From an uncultured Clostridia bacterium (GTDB lineage Bacteria > Bacillota > Clostridia > Christensenellales > UBA1242): 64,000 nucleotides of DNA. The DNA is taken from positions 124,001 through 188,000 of the forward strand of contig CAKVID010000004.1 in NCBI GenBank assembly GCA_934754355.1. The letters are read 5' to 3'. The notes under the pieces were generated by a model that did no database searches, was not told where the DNA came from, and saw nothing but the letters and a program-made list of their open reading frames with translations. Below, piece by piece: positions 9,101 through 16,628 of this stretch. A program made the translations under genes and the position numbers. How positions within the stretch are numbered: the stretch's first letter is position 1; each line of letters starts with the position of its first letter.

Positions 9101-9737
9101 CTTGGGCATCATCTCTATATATATAATGCACATCGTTAGTTGCCACAGTCTTGATATTATATTTCTTGGCATATTCTTTCAATTTCTGATTAACTTCAAT
9201 TTGTTCTTCCAAATGATGATTTTGAAGTTCTAAATAATAATCTTCGCCAAAAACATCTTTGAACCACTTAACCAAATTCTCGGCTTCATCGTACTGCCTA
9301 TTAAGAATTGCTTGTGGAATTTCTCCCGCCAAACACGCTGACAAACACACAATGCCTTCGCTATACTGCTTCAAAGTCTCTCTATCTATTCTTGGCTTGT
9401 AATAGAAACCTTTGTCAAAAGCAATTGAATTAAGTTTGCACAAATTATAATAACCAGTCTCATTCTTGGCAAGTAGCACTAAGTGATTTAATTTTGTCTT
9501 GCCTTGCTTAACATTCAAATCATCACAAGTATAGAATTCGCAACCAAATATAGCCTTGATATCATTCGCTTTGCACGCATCGAAAAAAGCCACAGCGCCA
9601 TACATATTGCCATGGTCAGTAATCGCTAGTGCTGGCATTCCCATTTCTTTGGCAACTTTGACAACTTTATTTATTCTGGCTGCACCATCTAGCAAACTAT
9701 ATTCTGTGTGTAAATGCAAATGAACAAAATTTCCCAT
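6195..9737 (-). CDS. dnaE: DNA polymerase III subunit alpha, DnaE type
   Basis: 1,180 residues, normal for DnaE. It starts with a PHP domain (HLHLHTEYSLLDG at 6-18, ITDHGNMYG, later ATNDVHYI) whose metal-binding histidines appear intact, which may indicate proofreading or pyrophosphatase activity. The polymerase core carries GPGRGSG near residue 349 and the catalytic PDFDVDFEDSRR near 392-403. A helix-hairpin-helix and an OB-fold region (GGIITELKKVYSKKDGSEM) follow near the C-terminus. In Firmicutes with PolC, DnaE extends primers and works beside PolC at the fork; whether PolC exists here cannot be seen. Only 8 bp separate it from whiA, and AGGAGA precedes the start, so it is in the operon. 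Confidence 0.96.
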   Translation of the reverse strand: MGNFVHLHLHTEYSLLDGAARINKVVKVAKEMGMPALAITDHGNMYGAVAFFDACKANDIKAIFGCEFYTCDDLNVKQGKTKLNHLVLLAKNETGYYNLCKLNSIAFDKGFYYKPRIDRETLKQYSEGIVCLSACLAGEIPQAILNRQYDEAENLVKWFKDVFGEDYYLELQNHHLEEQIEVNQKLKEYAKKYNIKTVATNDVHYIYRDDAQVQDVLMCVQMSKTIDDPDRMKFPNDEFYLKSYDEMVEAFPNDLDALETTLEIADKCNFELVYGHYMYPKYVPITGQDPNDYFRDLIEAGLKKKYKVETPEIRERIEYELGVITKLGYVEYYLIVWDYINAARENGISVGPGRGSGVGSIIAYLIGITDVDPIKYGLFFERFLNPERVSAPDFDVDFEDSRRSEVFEYVKQKYGTERVCKIITFGTMAAKNAIKDVGRVLKVPYSELDQVTKAIPNTVKRPNIIAKVFGINHKEGTPDESIPELVEMYNNNVDIKKVVDVAYKLEDSPRQTGIHACGVIIGGDILDKHIPLAKNGDILTSQYVGGELEHLGLLKMDFLGLRNLSDIKGAIELIKQNYGVEVNFDEMDYDDAEVYKMISTGNTMAVFQLESGGFQKFMKELQPTRLEDIIAGVSLYRPGPMDSIPTFVKNKHYPDQITYVSPLLEPILDVTYGCIVYQEQVMKIVQVLAGYTLGRADSVRKMMGKKKLKDLQLEREVFLNGCEPANGKAGVEGAVKRGLDPDVANKLWDEMEKFGSYAFNKSHAAAYAHVTYQTAYLKCHYEAEFLTSVLNNRITNSDEIKNYITYAKEEKIEVLPPNINLSETYFMVKDNKIRFGLAALKNVGVNVVDQIVSERKLNGDYKDLNDFVNRLDTTLLNKRCVESMILSGAFDCFGVKRSQMMRVYPQIIEKVVSDRKKQATGQFSLFGDLLKDDKTNIIAMPNIPEYDDQTKLKLEKEVVGIYISGHPLGNYIGEFKKFNFNGGMLQVEDRDEDDEDNNDVEAKYDGLTDNMDVTCGGIITELKKVYSKKDGSEMVILKVEDLYGSFDCMLFGRTYQKLKPLLEIDKIVRIKGKLSINDRGVCVRVENLEEITMDKEIKAVEQPKEEKKVIQTLYLMYDLTDEKLSKEILSLLNHYPGESPVVVKCSKQQKAFKLNIKVNPKGFLINELHAYIEDDFIKVI

Positions 9738-9745
9738 TCTTTCTC

Positions 9746-10738
9746 CTAAAGTGTTGTAATTCTAAATTTATTCTTAGTGATATTATCGCTTATTTCAATA
9801 ATTTTTGAAAATCTATGATTTATGCCACTCTTAGTTAATTTCTCGGTGCATAATTCTCGTAATTCTTCCAGAGACGCTTCGGGATTAGCAAGTCTTAGAA
9901 GTGCTAATTCCATAAGGTTCTCACTCAAAGACTCTAGCCCCATATTCTCTTGAATATTCTTGATAGCATTCAATTGCTTAACCGATGCCGCAACTGTTTT
10001 ATTAAGATTGGCATTCAAGCAATTATTCTGTCTATTAACATTATTTCTAAGTTCTCTTATTGCCGCCTCATTTTGCAAATCTAGCACTGCTTTATTAGCA
10101 CCCACAAGTGCTAGAGTATCGCATATCAATTGATATTCTTTGATGTATACAATGGGCGAATTTTTCCTAATAGTAATCTTGGCTGGAATTTCAAAATATG
10201 CTAGTAATTTAACAAAGTCTTCGGCAATTTTCTCAAAATTAAATACAAATTCTAAGTGATATCCACTGCCTTTATTATTATTGTAATTCTTGATAACAAT
10301 ATTGCTTGTTGCACACGCAACAAATGCACCTTTGATATAACTACGCTTGCAACAATCGTCAACTACCACAAAATCTGATATGCCATTCTCAATTGTTAGC
10401 ATTCCATTCTCGTCAATTGACATTATTCCCAAATCTTTGAGCAATTGGTCGGTTATATCATATGGAAGAGTGATTTTGTATCTAGACGACTTGGAAATAT
10501 TAGTATTTTCAACCATTGTCATCTCACATTCTTTACCATAATATTGTTCTATAATTGCCTTGATTTTATCAAAGATTTCTGGAATTTCAGTAAATATTTC
10601 CACCTTTATTTGATGATTGTGAGAAATACTTAATTCTCCCGCACATTTGATAACAGCACTCAAAAAAGCAATAGAACAACAATCGCTCTCTATTTTACCT
10701 TTCAATACTTCTAATTTTGCTTCGTTTGAAAATGACAT
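9746..10738 (-). CDS. whiA: DNA-binding protein WhiA
   Basis: 330 residues. The N-terminal two thirds correspond to the LAGLIDADG-like domain. The C-terminal part has the WhiA signature VNRQNNCLNANLNKT followed by AAS-x-x-Q, and then the helix-turn-helix with ASLEELRELC and KSGINHR. WhiA is a conserved Gram-positive protein that acts as a sporulation regulator in actinomycetes and affects cell division and chromosome segregation in Firmicutes. It sits between the PHP gene (8 bp) and dnaE (8 bp). The rapZ and yvcK genes that normally precede it are not here. The start is fixed by AGGAGAAATAATG. Confidence 0.95.
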   Translation of the reverse strand: MSFSNEAKLEVLKGKIESDCCSIAFLSAVIKCAGELSISHNHQIKVEIFTEIPEIFDKIKAIIEQYYGKECEMTMVENTNISKSSRYKITLPYDITDQLLKDLGIMSIDENGMLTIENGISDFVVVDDCCKRSYIKGAFVACATSNIVIKNYNNNKGSGYHLEFVFNFEKIAEDFVKLLAYFEIPAKITIRKNSPIVYIKEYQLICDTLALVGANKAVLDLQNEAAIRELRNNVNRQNNCLNANLNKTVAASVKQLNAIKNIQENMGLESLSENLMELALLRLANPEASLEELRELCTEKLTKSGINHRFSKIIEISDNITKNKFRITTL

Positions 10739-10746
10739 TATTTCTC

Positions 10747-11481
10747 CTATTTAATAAAGTTAGGTTTGTCCTTGATATTAACAATTTGACTTAGAGGAAT
10801 ATTATATTTCTCTACATAGTTCCATGCTCTATTATTTTTGCCCACACTATATTTATCATGAGCATCACTATTTATTATAAATTTCACACCAGTTGCCACC
10901 ATCTTCTCTATATCTTCACGACTGAAATTAATTCTCTTGCCATTAAGTTCGATGTACACACCTCTCTTAACACATTCTTTGGCAACCGCTTCGCAATCTA
11001 CATAACAATTAGCATATTGCATATGTGCAATAATATTAATTCTATGCTTTCTAATCGCTTGGATATATGCATTTGTGTTTCTCTCTATCTGCGATTTAGT
11101 TGGCTTCGTGCCCAGCAAATTAGGAAGTGTAAATTTGAAGAATTGCTTAATGCCTACTTTGGTCATTTTATGAAATCCAAGCACAACAACATCAAGACCT
11201 TCTAATTCTTCGTCACTAATATCTATTCCGCCATCACAAGATATCAAATTTGCTTCAATTCCAAGCAAAATTTTCACTTTGTATTTATCTCTAATTTTCT
11301 CTATGTCTACACGCATTTTATCCAAATCGCCATGCTTGATGTGATATTTAGATTTATAACAGTGTTCTGTAATTGCAATATATTTTAGCCCCAAATTCTC
11401 CGCTTGCATTACATTTTCTTCAATAGTGCTTGTCCCGTGTGTATATGTTGTATGTGTATGGAAATCTCCAATCAATTTCAT
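10747..11481 (-). CDS. PHP-family phosphatase (YcdX-like)
   Basis: 244 residues forming one PHP domain: DFHTHTTYTHG at 6-16, IAITEH, the metal-binding GIEANL, and the C-terminal INSDAH motif. These are the trinuclear-metal ligands of the PHP superfamily, so it should be a cytoplasmic phosphoesterase. Histidinol-phosphatase-like and YcdX-like members share this layout, and no his genes are nearby, so the general name is safer. It lies 16 bp after murB and 8 bp before whiA. A PHP gene at this spot next to murB is common in Clostridia. An AGGAGAG site supports the start. Confidence 0.88.
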   Translation of the reverse strand: MKLIGDFHTHTTYTHGTSTIEENVMQAENLGLKYIAITEHCYKSKYHIKHGDLDKMRVDIEKIRDKYKVKILLGIEANLISCDGGIDISDEELEGLDVVVLGFHKMTKVGIKQFFKFTLPNLLGTKPTKSQIERNTNAYIQAIRKHRINIIAHMQYANCYVDCEAVAKECVKRGVYIELNGKRINFSREDIEKMVATGVKFIINSDAHDKYSVGKNNRAWNYVEKYNIPLSQIVNIKDKPNFIK

Positions 11482-11497
11482 TTTCTCTCCTAGTTTT

Positions 11498-12400
11498 TTA
11501 TAGATATTTAATCTCTGTTTGCAAATCTATATTATAAGTTTTCTTAAATTCTGCTTTAATTTCTTCTATTAATTTCTTGATATCAGCACTTGTTGCATTG
11601 CCTTTGTTCATTATAAAATTAGCGTGTTTATCGGATACAATTGCATCATTTACACTCTTGCCTTTAATCCCCATATCATCTAGCATTTTGCTAATATTAA
11701 GACCATCAATTCTCTTGAACACACACCCCGCAGAGAAACCTTTGGGTTGATTTAAATTTCTTTTGTTCAGAGTATCTTTGCATATTTGATTAATAATATC
11801 GCTATCTAAATGTTGCAATTTAAGACCAACTCTTAAAATTATGTATTTATTACATTTAAAGACACTATCTCTATAACCAAATAAGCAATTATCTTGACTA
11901 AAATAAGTAATCTTACCCGTGTCAATATTATATGCCACTACATATTCTACAAGTCTAGACATCTCAAAGCCATAACAACTAGCATTCATGTACACAGCAC
12001 CACCAATCGTTCCGGGTATTCCCACACTCTCTTCAAACCCACCAAGTGAATGTTCTAGAGTAAATTTGTATGCTATACTTAGTTGCACTGCCGAACCCAT
12101 CTCTATAATGTCATCAATTTCTTCAATATGACAGAAGTCTCCACCAAGTTTGATTACAGCCCCGCTATAATTATCCACAAGGACATTACTTCCGCCACCC
12201 AAGATAAAGATAGATAGATTTAACTTGTGCAAATAATCTACAGTATCAATTAAATTCTCTATAGTGTTGATTTCTAGATAAATTATAGACTTAGCACTAA
12301 TTCTAAAAGTATTAAGGCGAAGCAAATCTTTATTAAATTCGACAACCCCTCTTGCATTTACTTTCTGTAAGAAACTTTTACTTATTTTTTGTACTTTCAT
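11498..12400 (-). CDS. murB: UDP-N-acetylenolpyruvoylglucosamine reductase
   Basis: 300 residues, type II MurB. The FAD-binding motifs LGGGSNVLV (68-76) and GIPGTIGGAVYMNASCYG are clear, as are YRDS and the C-terminal EIKYL with the late glutamate. MurB reduces the enolpyruvyl group of UDP-GlcNAc-enolpyruvate to give UDP-MurNAc, a committed cytoplasmic step of peptidoglycan synthesis. The proton-donor serine of the SAGS motif is a cysteine here (SAGC, Cys226). It is the first gene of the minus-strand operon, preceded by GGGG and about 210 bp without genes. I could not settle its promoter. Confidence 0.94.
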   Translation of the reverse strand: MKVQKISKSFLQKVNARGVVEFNKDLLRLNTFRISAKSIIYLEINTIENLIDTVDYLHKLNLSIFILGGGSNVLVDNYSGAVIKLGGDFCHIEEIDDIIEMGSAVQLSIAYKFTLEHSLGGFEESVGIPGTIGGAVYMNASCYGFEMSRLVEYVVAYNIDTGKITYFSQDNCLFGYRDSVFKCNKYIILRVGLKLQHLDSDIINQICKDTLNKRNLNQPKGFSAGCVFKRIDGLNISKMLDDMGIKGKSVNDAIVSDKHANFIMNKGNATSADIKKLIEEIKAEFKKTYNIDLQTEIKYL

Positions 12401-12542
12401 ATTTTACCCCAAATATTAATTTTTTTCAAGTCTTTTCAAGTGCACGAAATATATTTTATAATATAATATCTACTTATGATATATATGCAAATTGAGTTAA
12501 AAATTTATTCAAAAATGCAAATAATTTTATTATTTTTTGAAT

Positions 12543-12574
12543 AAAAAAAGTGGCAACAAAAAGTTCCCGCTTTT
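12543..12574 (-). terminator. Terminator of the radical SAM-ldh transcript
   Basis: The minus strand forms AAAGCGGGAAC / GTTGCCACTTT (9 of 11 positions pair) with a TTTTT loop and a T-run after it. It lies about 40 bp beyond the ldh stop. Confidence 0.7.
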
Positions 12575-12612
12575 AAGTATTAGCAAATAGAATTGCTAGA
12601 AATTTATTTAAT

Positions 12613-13521
12613 TTATAATCTTATCTTCTCTTTATCTTTCTTAATCTTATCAATAGAATATTGCAATTTATTTTCATCTTCTTTGGTTAATGTGATATAA
12701 AGGGATTTCTTTACTCCGCTTTTATTAACTATAGAAGGGATTGAGAAGTAGCAATCATGAAGTTTATTATACGCAGATATTGATAGAATAATATTTTCAT
12801 TATTTAGTATTGCTTTCGTAATTTTCAATAGAGACATTCCTATTCCATAACTAGTATTTCCCTTTTTGGCAATAATATCATAAGCACTATCTGTTACTTC
12901 TCTACTAATCTCATTCATTTGATTTTCAGATAAGAAGTTTTCTGCTTTTTCCAAACCAATAATAACATTATTCCAAGGAATAAACTCACTATCCCCATGT
13001 TCTCCAATCACATATCCATGTATGCTCTTAGGATTAATTCCCAATTTCTCTGCCACTAAATATCTAAGTCTAGCACTATCAAGTGTAGTTCCACTACCCA
13101 ATACTTTATGCGATGGAAGGCCAGACAATCTATAAGTAATATCCGTCATTATATCTAATGGATTAGTTGCAACCAAGTAAATTCCATTAAATCCACTAAC
13201 CTTTATCTTTTCTATAATATCCTTGAAAACTACAGTATTTTTATCTATTAAATCAGTTCTGGTTTCTCCTACATTTTGATTTTTGCCTGCACAAATACAT
13301 ACAATTGTAGCATCAGAACAATCAGAATAATCCCCCGCATAACACTTAAAAGTCTGAGGGGCATAAGACATTGCATGGCTCAAATCTTGAGCCTCGCCCT
13401 CAGCCTTAGCCTTATTGATATCTATTAATACCAATTCATCAATACCTACACCATTAACAACCATTGCGTAAGCATAACTCATTCCCACATTTCCACAACC
13501 AACAATTACAATCTTCTTCAT
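12613..13521 (-). CDS. ldh: L-lactate dehydrogenase
   Basis: 302 residues with an N-terminal NAD-binding GCGNVGMSYA motif and D34 for the adenosine ribose. The LDH rather than malate dehydrogenase signature is present: GKNQNVGETR with Gln82 in the substrate loop and Arg88, then ATNPLD and the catalytic IGEHGDSE with His175. It interconverts pyruvate and lactate with NADH in the cytoplasm, recycling NAD during fermentation. Its start overlaps the stop of the radical SAM gene by 4 bp, and AAGGAG lies just upstream, so the two are translated from one mRNA whose leader carries the tandem structured element. Confidence 0.93.
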   Translation of the reverse strand: MKKIVIVGCGNVGMSYAYAMVVNGVGIDELVLIDINKAKAEGEAQDLSHAMSYAPQTFKCYAGDYSDCSDATIVCICAGKNQNVGETRTDLIDKNTVVFKDIIEKIKVSGFNGIYLVATNPLDIMTDITYRLSGLPSHKVLGSGTTLDSARLRYLVAEKLGINPKSIHGYVIGEHGDSEFIPWNNVIIGLEKAENFLSENQMNEISREVTDSAYDIIAKKGNTSYGIGMSLLKITKAILNNENIILSISAYNKLHDCYFSIPSIVNKSGVKKSLYITLTKEDENKLQYSIDKIKKDKEKIRL

Positions 13522-14450
13522 ATAATCTCCTTAAATCTATCTCCTTGATAAATATTATCTCTATCCAATTTAGCATTTATGCTATTTAATATTATCTTCT
13601 TGTGCAACGCCCACTCTGGTGCTACAAAATCCTCTTTGGGTGGGTCCCCCGTAATTCTATGTACAATTATTTTTTTATCCAAATTTTTAATTATTTTAGC
13701 TACAGTATCTACATAATATTCAAGTGTGATTGGCGTGTACTGATAATTTCTCATCATTGCCTGCAACTTGGTATTTGCTAGAACATAAGTATTATGTATC
13801 TTAATACCTTTGGCTTTGCTTTCATTTATTACTTGAACAGTATGAAGAATACTCTCTTCACTTTCTCCTGGCAAGCCAACCATCAAATGCGCCACAGTAT
13901 TAATATCAAATTCATTAAGTATCTTACAAGCCTTAATATAATCGTCCGTACTATAACATCTATTAATAACATTGCCTATATCATCATCGGCAGTTTGCAG
14001 ACCTAATTCTACACATACATAATATTTGTCTTTGAACAAACTAAGCATTTTTGCTATCTGATAATTAATAAGGTCGGGTCTAGTCGCCACCTCCAATCCA
14101 ACAATCTTATCGCTAACAGATAGCGCTGTTTCATATAATTTCTTCAAAGTATCAATATCTGCATATGTACCACTGAATGATTGAAAATATACAATGAAAT
14201 TATCCGCACGCTCTCCTCTATAACTACTGAGGAATACTTCAATCTGATTTCTAATTGACATTAGCCTATCATCTAACACACCTTTAATATTCTCTCCCGC
14301 ACCTTTTGAGCCACAGAATATACAACCACCATAGCCTTTGGTGCCATCTCTATTAGGACAAGAGAAACCTCCGTCCACACATATTTTGAGTGTACGCTTA
14401 CCAAACTTATTTTTTAAATAACTATTCAAGTGATTATATCTATCTATCAT
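13518..14450 (-). CDS. TIGR01212 family radical SAM protein (YtqA-like)
   Basis: 310 residues. The iron-sulphur cysteines Cys31-x11-Cys43-x2-Cys46, in the context DGGFSCPNRDG...GGCIFC, match the YtqA/TIGR01212 family. The start fits the family because RYNHLNSYLKNKFG directly precedes this motif. The family contains S-adenosylmethionine radical enzymes whose reaction I do not know. Oddly, there is no recognisable ribosome binding site: the conserved structured element ends only 8 bases before the ATG. The gene overlaps ldh by 4 bp. Translation may depend on the leader structure, or initiation may be weak; this is inference. Confidence 0.9.
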   Translation of the reverse strand: MIDRYNHLNSYLKNKFGKRTLKICVDGGFSCPNRDGTKGYGGCIFCGSKGAGENIKGVLDDRLMSIRNQIEVFLSSYRGERADNFIVYFQSFSGTYADIDTLKKLYETALSVSDKIVGLEVATRPDLINYQIAKMLSLFKDKYYVCVELGLQTADDDIGNVINRCYSTDDYIKACKILNEFDINTVAHLMVGLPGESEESILHTVQVINESKAKGIKIHNTYVLANTKLQAMMRNYQYTPITLEYYVDTVAKIIKNLDKKIIVHRITGDPPKEDFVAPEWALHKKIILNSINAKLDRDNIYQGDRFKEII

Positions 14451-14458
14451 ATTCTAGG

Positions 14459-14594
14459 AAGTTGAGGGTAGCACAAATGCTTGCATTTGTATTGCCGAAA
14501 CGACGACGAATTCAATCATGTGATGCCACAAGATATTGTGGAGCTGCGTATAGCAACTTGGGTTGTGAACAAAGCGAACAACACTACATCACAT
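14459..14594 (-). repeat. Structured repeat unit 1 (start-codon-proximal)
   Basis: Minus-strand order: P1 ATGTGATG / CATCACAT, P2 GTTGT / ACAAC with an 11-nt loop, P3 AGTTGC / GCAGCT (one wobble), P4 CCACAA / TTGTGG, then the tail at 14517-14459. The tail differs from that of unit 2 at only two positions by my reading. Confidence 0.75.
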
Positions 14595-14609
14595 AAATTA
14601 TATTCAGGC

Positions 14610-14749
14610 AAGTTGAGAGTAGCACAAATGCTTGCATTTGTATTACCGAAACGACGACGAATTCAATCTATGTAACCACGATTTATCGTGGGATTTGCGT
14701 AGCAAATTGATTTGTGAATTAAATGAACAAAGCAATATCACATAGATTG
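14610..14749 (-). repeat. Structured repeat unit 2 (promoter-proximal)
   Basis: Minus-strand order: P1 CAATCTATGT / ACATAGATTG (10 bp), P2 TTTGT / ACAAA with an 11-nt loop, P3 ATTTGC / GCAAAT, P4 CCACGA / TCGTGG, then the tail at 14668-14610. The tail period is 151 nt. Confidence 0.75.
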
Positions 14750-14759
14750 CAACATAAGT

Positions 14760-14787
14760 ATTTTATCAAAAAAAATTAAATTTGCAA
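14760..14787 (-). promoter_or_regulatory. Promoter of the radical SAM-ldh operon (extended -10)
   Basis: Minus strand TTGCAA (14787-14782), 16 bp, TAAAAT (14765-14760), with TGA directly before the -10 as in extended -10 promoters. The predicted start near 14753 would make unit 2 the very beginning of the mRNA. I see no clear element in the rest of the divergent gap (14788-14908) and no good promoter for the peptidase gene. Confidence 0.6.
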
Positions 14788-14908
14788 ACTATCTATTATG
14801 ATATGTCATAAATCTTTAACCTCACGAATAGATATATTTAAAACTATGTGCGAGATAATTTCAATACGTACATTTTTTTGAAAGTTATTAAATGAAGGAT
14901 ATGGTTTT

Positions 14909-16393
14909 ATGAAATTTAAAAAATATTTATTACTTGCATTTCTTCCACTAATATTTTTAATTACTGCGTGCAAACAAGATGAAGTATTAAATGCAAGCAA
15001 AAATTTGACAACCTATACAATAGATGTAACACTAAACGATAATAAAACTCTAGATTGCAAACAAACAGTTAGATACAGAAATAATACTGGCACTAGCCTT
15101 AATAACATTATGTTCCATTTGTATCCTCAAAGTTTTAGGACAGGCGCCAAGTCTAGTGTTGTTAGTTCTCTTAATTACAAGAAGTGTTATTACAACGGAG
15201 CAAGCGAAGGTAACTTGACAATCACTCGCCAACTTGTAAATAGCGAAGATAGCAAAATAGAGATATGTGGCAACGATGAAGATATTGCAAATGTCTCATT
15301 ACACAAAACCTTGCAACCAAATGACTATGTAGATATTTACTTTGAATACACCGTAACAATGCCTAATATTAATCATCGTTTTGGCTACGGAGACGATACT
15401 ATTAATATAGCCAACTTTTACCCTATTGCTTGTATGTACGAGAATGGCAACTATGTAATTGATAGTTATCATTACAATGGCGACCCTTTCTATAGTGAGG
15501 TGGCAAATTACAATATTACCCTTACTGCTAATTCATCTTTAAAACTTGCAACATCGGGAAGTATAAATAATACAGTTAGCACAGACACAACGAATACATA
15601 TTCAATGCAAGCACTTGCAGTCAGAGATTTCGCAATGGTACTTTCTGACAAATTCAATGTAGTTTCTGACAAAGTCGGCAATACTACTATCAATTACTAT
15701 TATTACAATAACAAATATCCCAATGAAGCAATTAAAGCAAGTGTTGACAGCGTAAGTACTTTCAATCGCATATTTGGAACATATCCATATAGTACTCTAA
15801 GCGTTGTCGAGAGCGACTTTGTGCATGGCGGAATGGAGTATCCAAATTTAGTTCTTATATCTGATATGGTAGATGTTCAGAGTGATTACATCAATGTAAT
15901 TGTTCATGAAATAGCACATCAATGGTGGTATGGACTTGTAGGCAATAATGAATTTAATTATGGCTGGTTGGACGAAGGACTAACAGAATATTCAACCGTT
16001 CTTTTCTACGAAGAAAATCCCGAATATAATGTTAACACCAAAGAATTAATTAAGAACACTACTAATAGTTTCGTAACTTTCGTTGATGTATACACAAAAG
16101 TATTTAAGAAAGTAGATACTACTATGAATAGAAAACTAGATGAGTACAATAACGAAAGCGAATATGTATATATTGCATATGTGAAAGGAATGCTTATTTT
16201 TGATAGTCTCAAAGATTTACTTGGTAAAGAGAAATTCTTGAAATGTTTGCAAACTTACTTTAATGAAAATAAATTCAAAATTGCCACATCAGATAATTTG
16301 ATTGAGGCATTTAACAAGAGTAGTAAATGCAACCTAAGAGACATATTTGAATCATGGATTAACGGCAAAGTTAAAATAGTAGAAATTAAATAA
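14909..16393 (+). CDS. M1-family zinc metallopeptidase, lipoprotein
   Basis: 494 residues. Residues 1-20 are a signal peptide with lipobox ITAC (Cys21), so it is anchored on the outer face of the membrane. After a beta-rich M1 N-terminal domain come the exopeptidase-motif variant GGMEYP near 307 (family consensus GxMEN) and the zinc site HEIAH (333-337) with the third ligand Glu356, exactly 18 residues later in WLDEGLTEYS. M1 enzymes remove N-terminal residues from peptides, so peptide scavenging outside the cell is likely. An AAGGA site lies upstream and an earlier ATG at 14901 hits a stop at once, which fixes the start. Confidence 0.9.
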   Translation: MKFKKYLLLAFLPLIFLITACKQDEVLNASKNLTTYTIDVTLNDNKTLDCKQTVRYRNNTGTSLNNIMFHLYPQSFRTGAKSSVVSSLNYKKCYYNGASEGNLTITRQLVNSEDSKIEICGNDEDIANVSLHKTLQPNDYVDIYFEYTVTMPNINHRFGYGDDTINIANFYPIACMYENGNYVIDSYHYNGDPFYSEVANYNITLTANSSLKLATSGSINNTVSTDTTNTYSMQALAVRDFAMVLSDKFNVVSDKVGNTTINYYYYNNKYPNEAIKASVDSVSTFNRIFGTYPYSTLSVVESDFVHGGMEYPNLVLISDMVDVQSDYINVIVHEIAHQWWYGLVGNNEFNYGWLDEGLTEYSTVLFYEENPEYNVNTKELIKNTTNSFVTFVDVYTKVFKKVDTTMNRKLDEYNNESEYVYIAYVKGMLIFDSLKDLLGKEKFLKCLQTYFNENKFKIATSDNLIEAFNKSSKCNLRDIFESWINGKVKIVEIK

Positions 16394-16396
16394 AAC

Positions 16397-16470
16397 CGAG
16401 AAAAGGCAAGGATACTATATCCTTGCCTTATATCATCTCGCTAGAAGATAAGAATAATATATCTTATCTT
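16397..16470 (+). terminator. Double hairpin after the M1 peptidase gene
   Basis: A perfect 12-bp stem AAGGCAAGGATA (16403-16414) / TATCCTTGCCTT (16418-16429) with an outer CGAG / CTCG is followed by a second stem AAGATAAG (16445-16452) / CTTATCTT (16463-16470). Only the second has a short T-rich tail, so termination may be imperfect. Confidence 0.55.
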
Positions 16471-16628
16471 ACTTTTATTATGTGCGCATATCAAAAATAA
16501 TATACATAAAAAATTAAAAATTTTTTACTGCTATTTATTGCCAAAAAGTAAATAAAATATTACAATTAGTGTAATGAACAAGTCAAAAAAGTAAATATAT
16601 TCAAATTATATACTTATGAGGAAATATT

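Larger units (their letters stand above)
14459..14749 (-). promoter_or_regulatory. Tandem structured 5' leader, candidate novel cis-regulatory RNA
   Basis: Two units fill almost the whole leader of the radical SAM-ldh transcript. Read on the minus strand, each unit folds as a closing stem P1 around three arms (P2, P3, P4), followed by a nearly invariant 59-nt tail with a perfect hairpin ACAAATGC / GCATTTGT. The stems differ in sequence between the units but keep pairing (for example CCACGA/TCGTGG against CCACAA/TTGTGG). The first unit begins about 3 nt after the predicted transcript start and the last ends 8 nt before the start codon. I recognise no known riboswitch class. A mobile repeat inserted in the leader is the main alternative. 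Confidence 0.65.

Noticed and set aside
14390..14675. Two short plus-strand frames sharing the peptide MLAFVLPKRRRIQS
   Set aside because: They arise from the conserved tails of the structured repeats. The stems covary as nucleic acid, the frames diverge after the tail, and no ribosome site precedes them.
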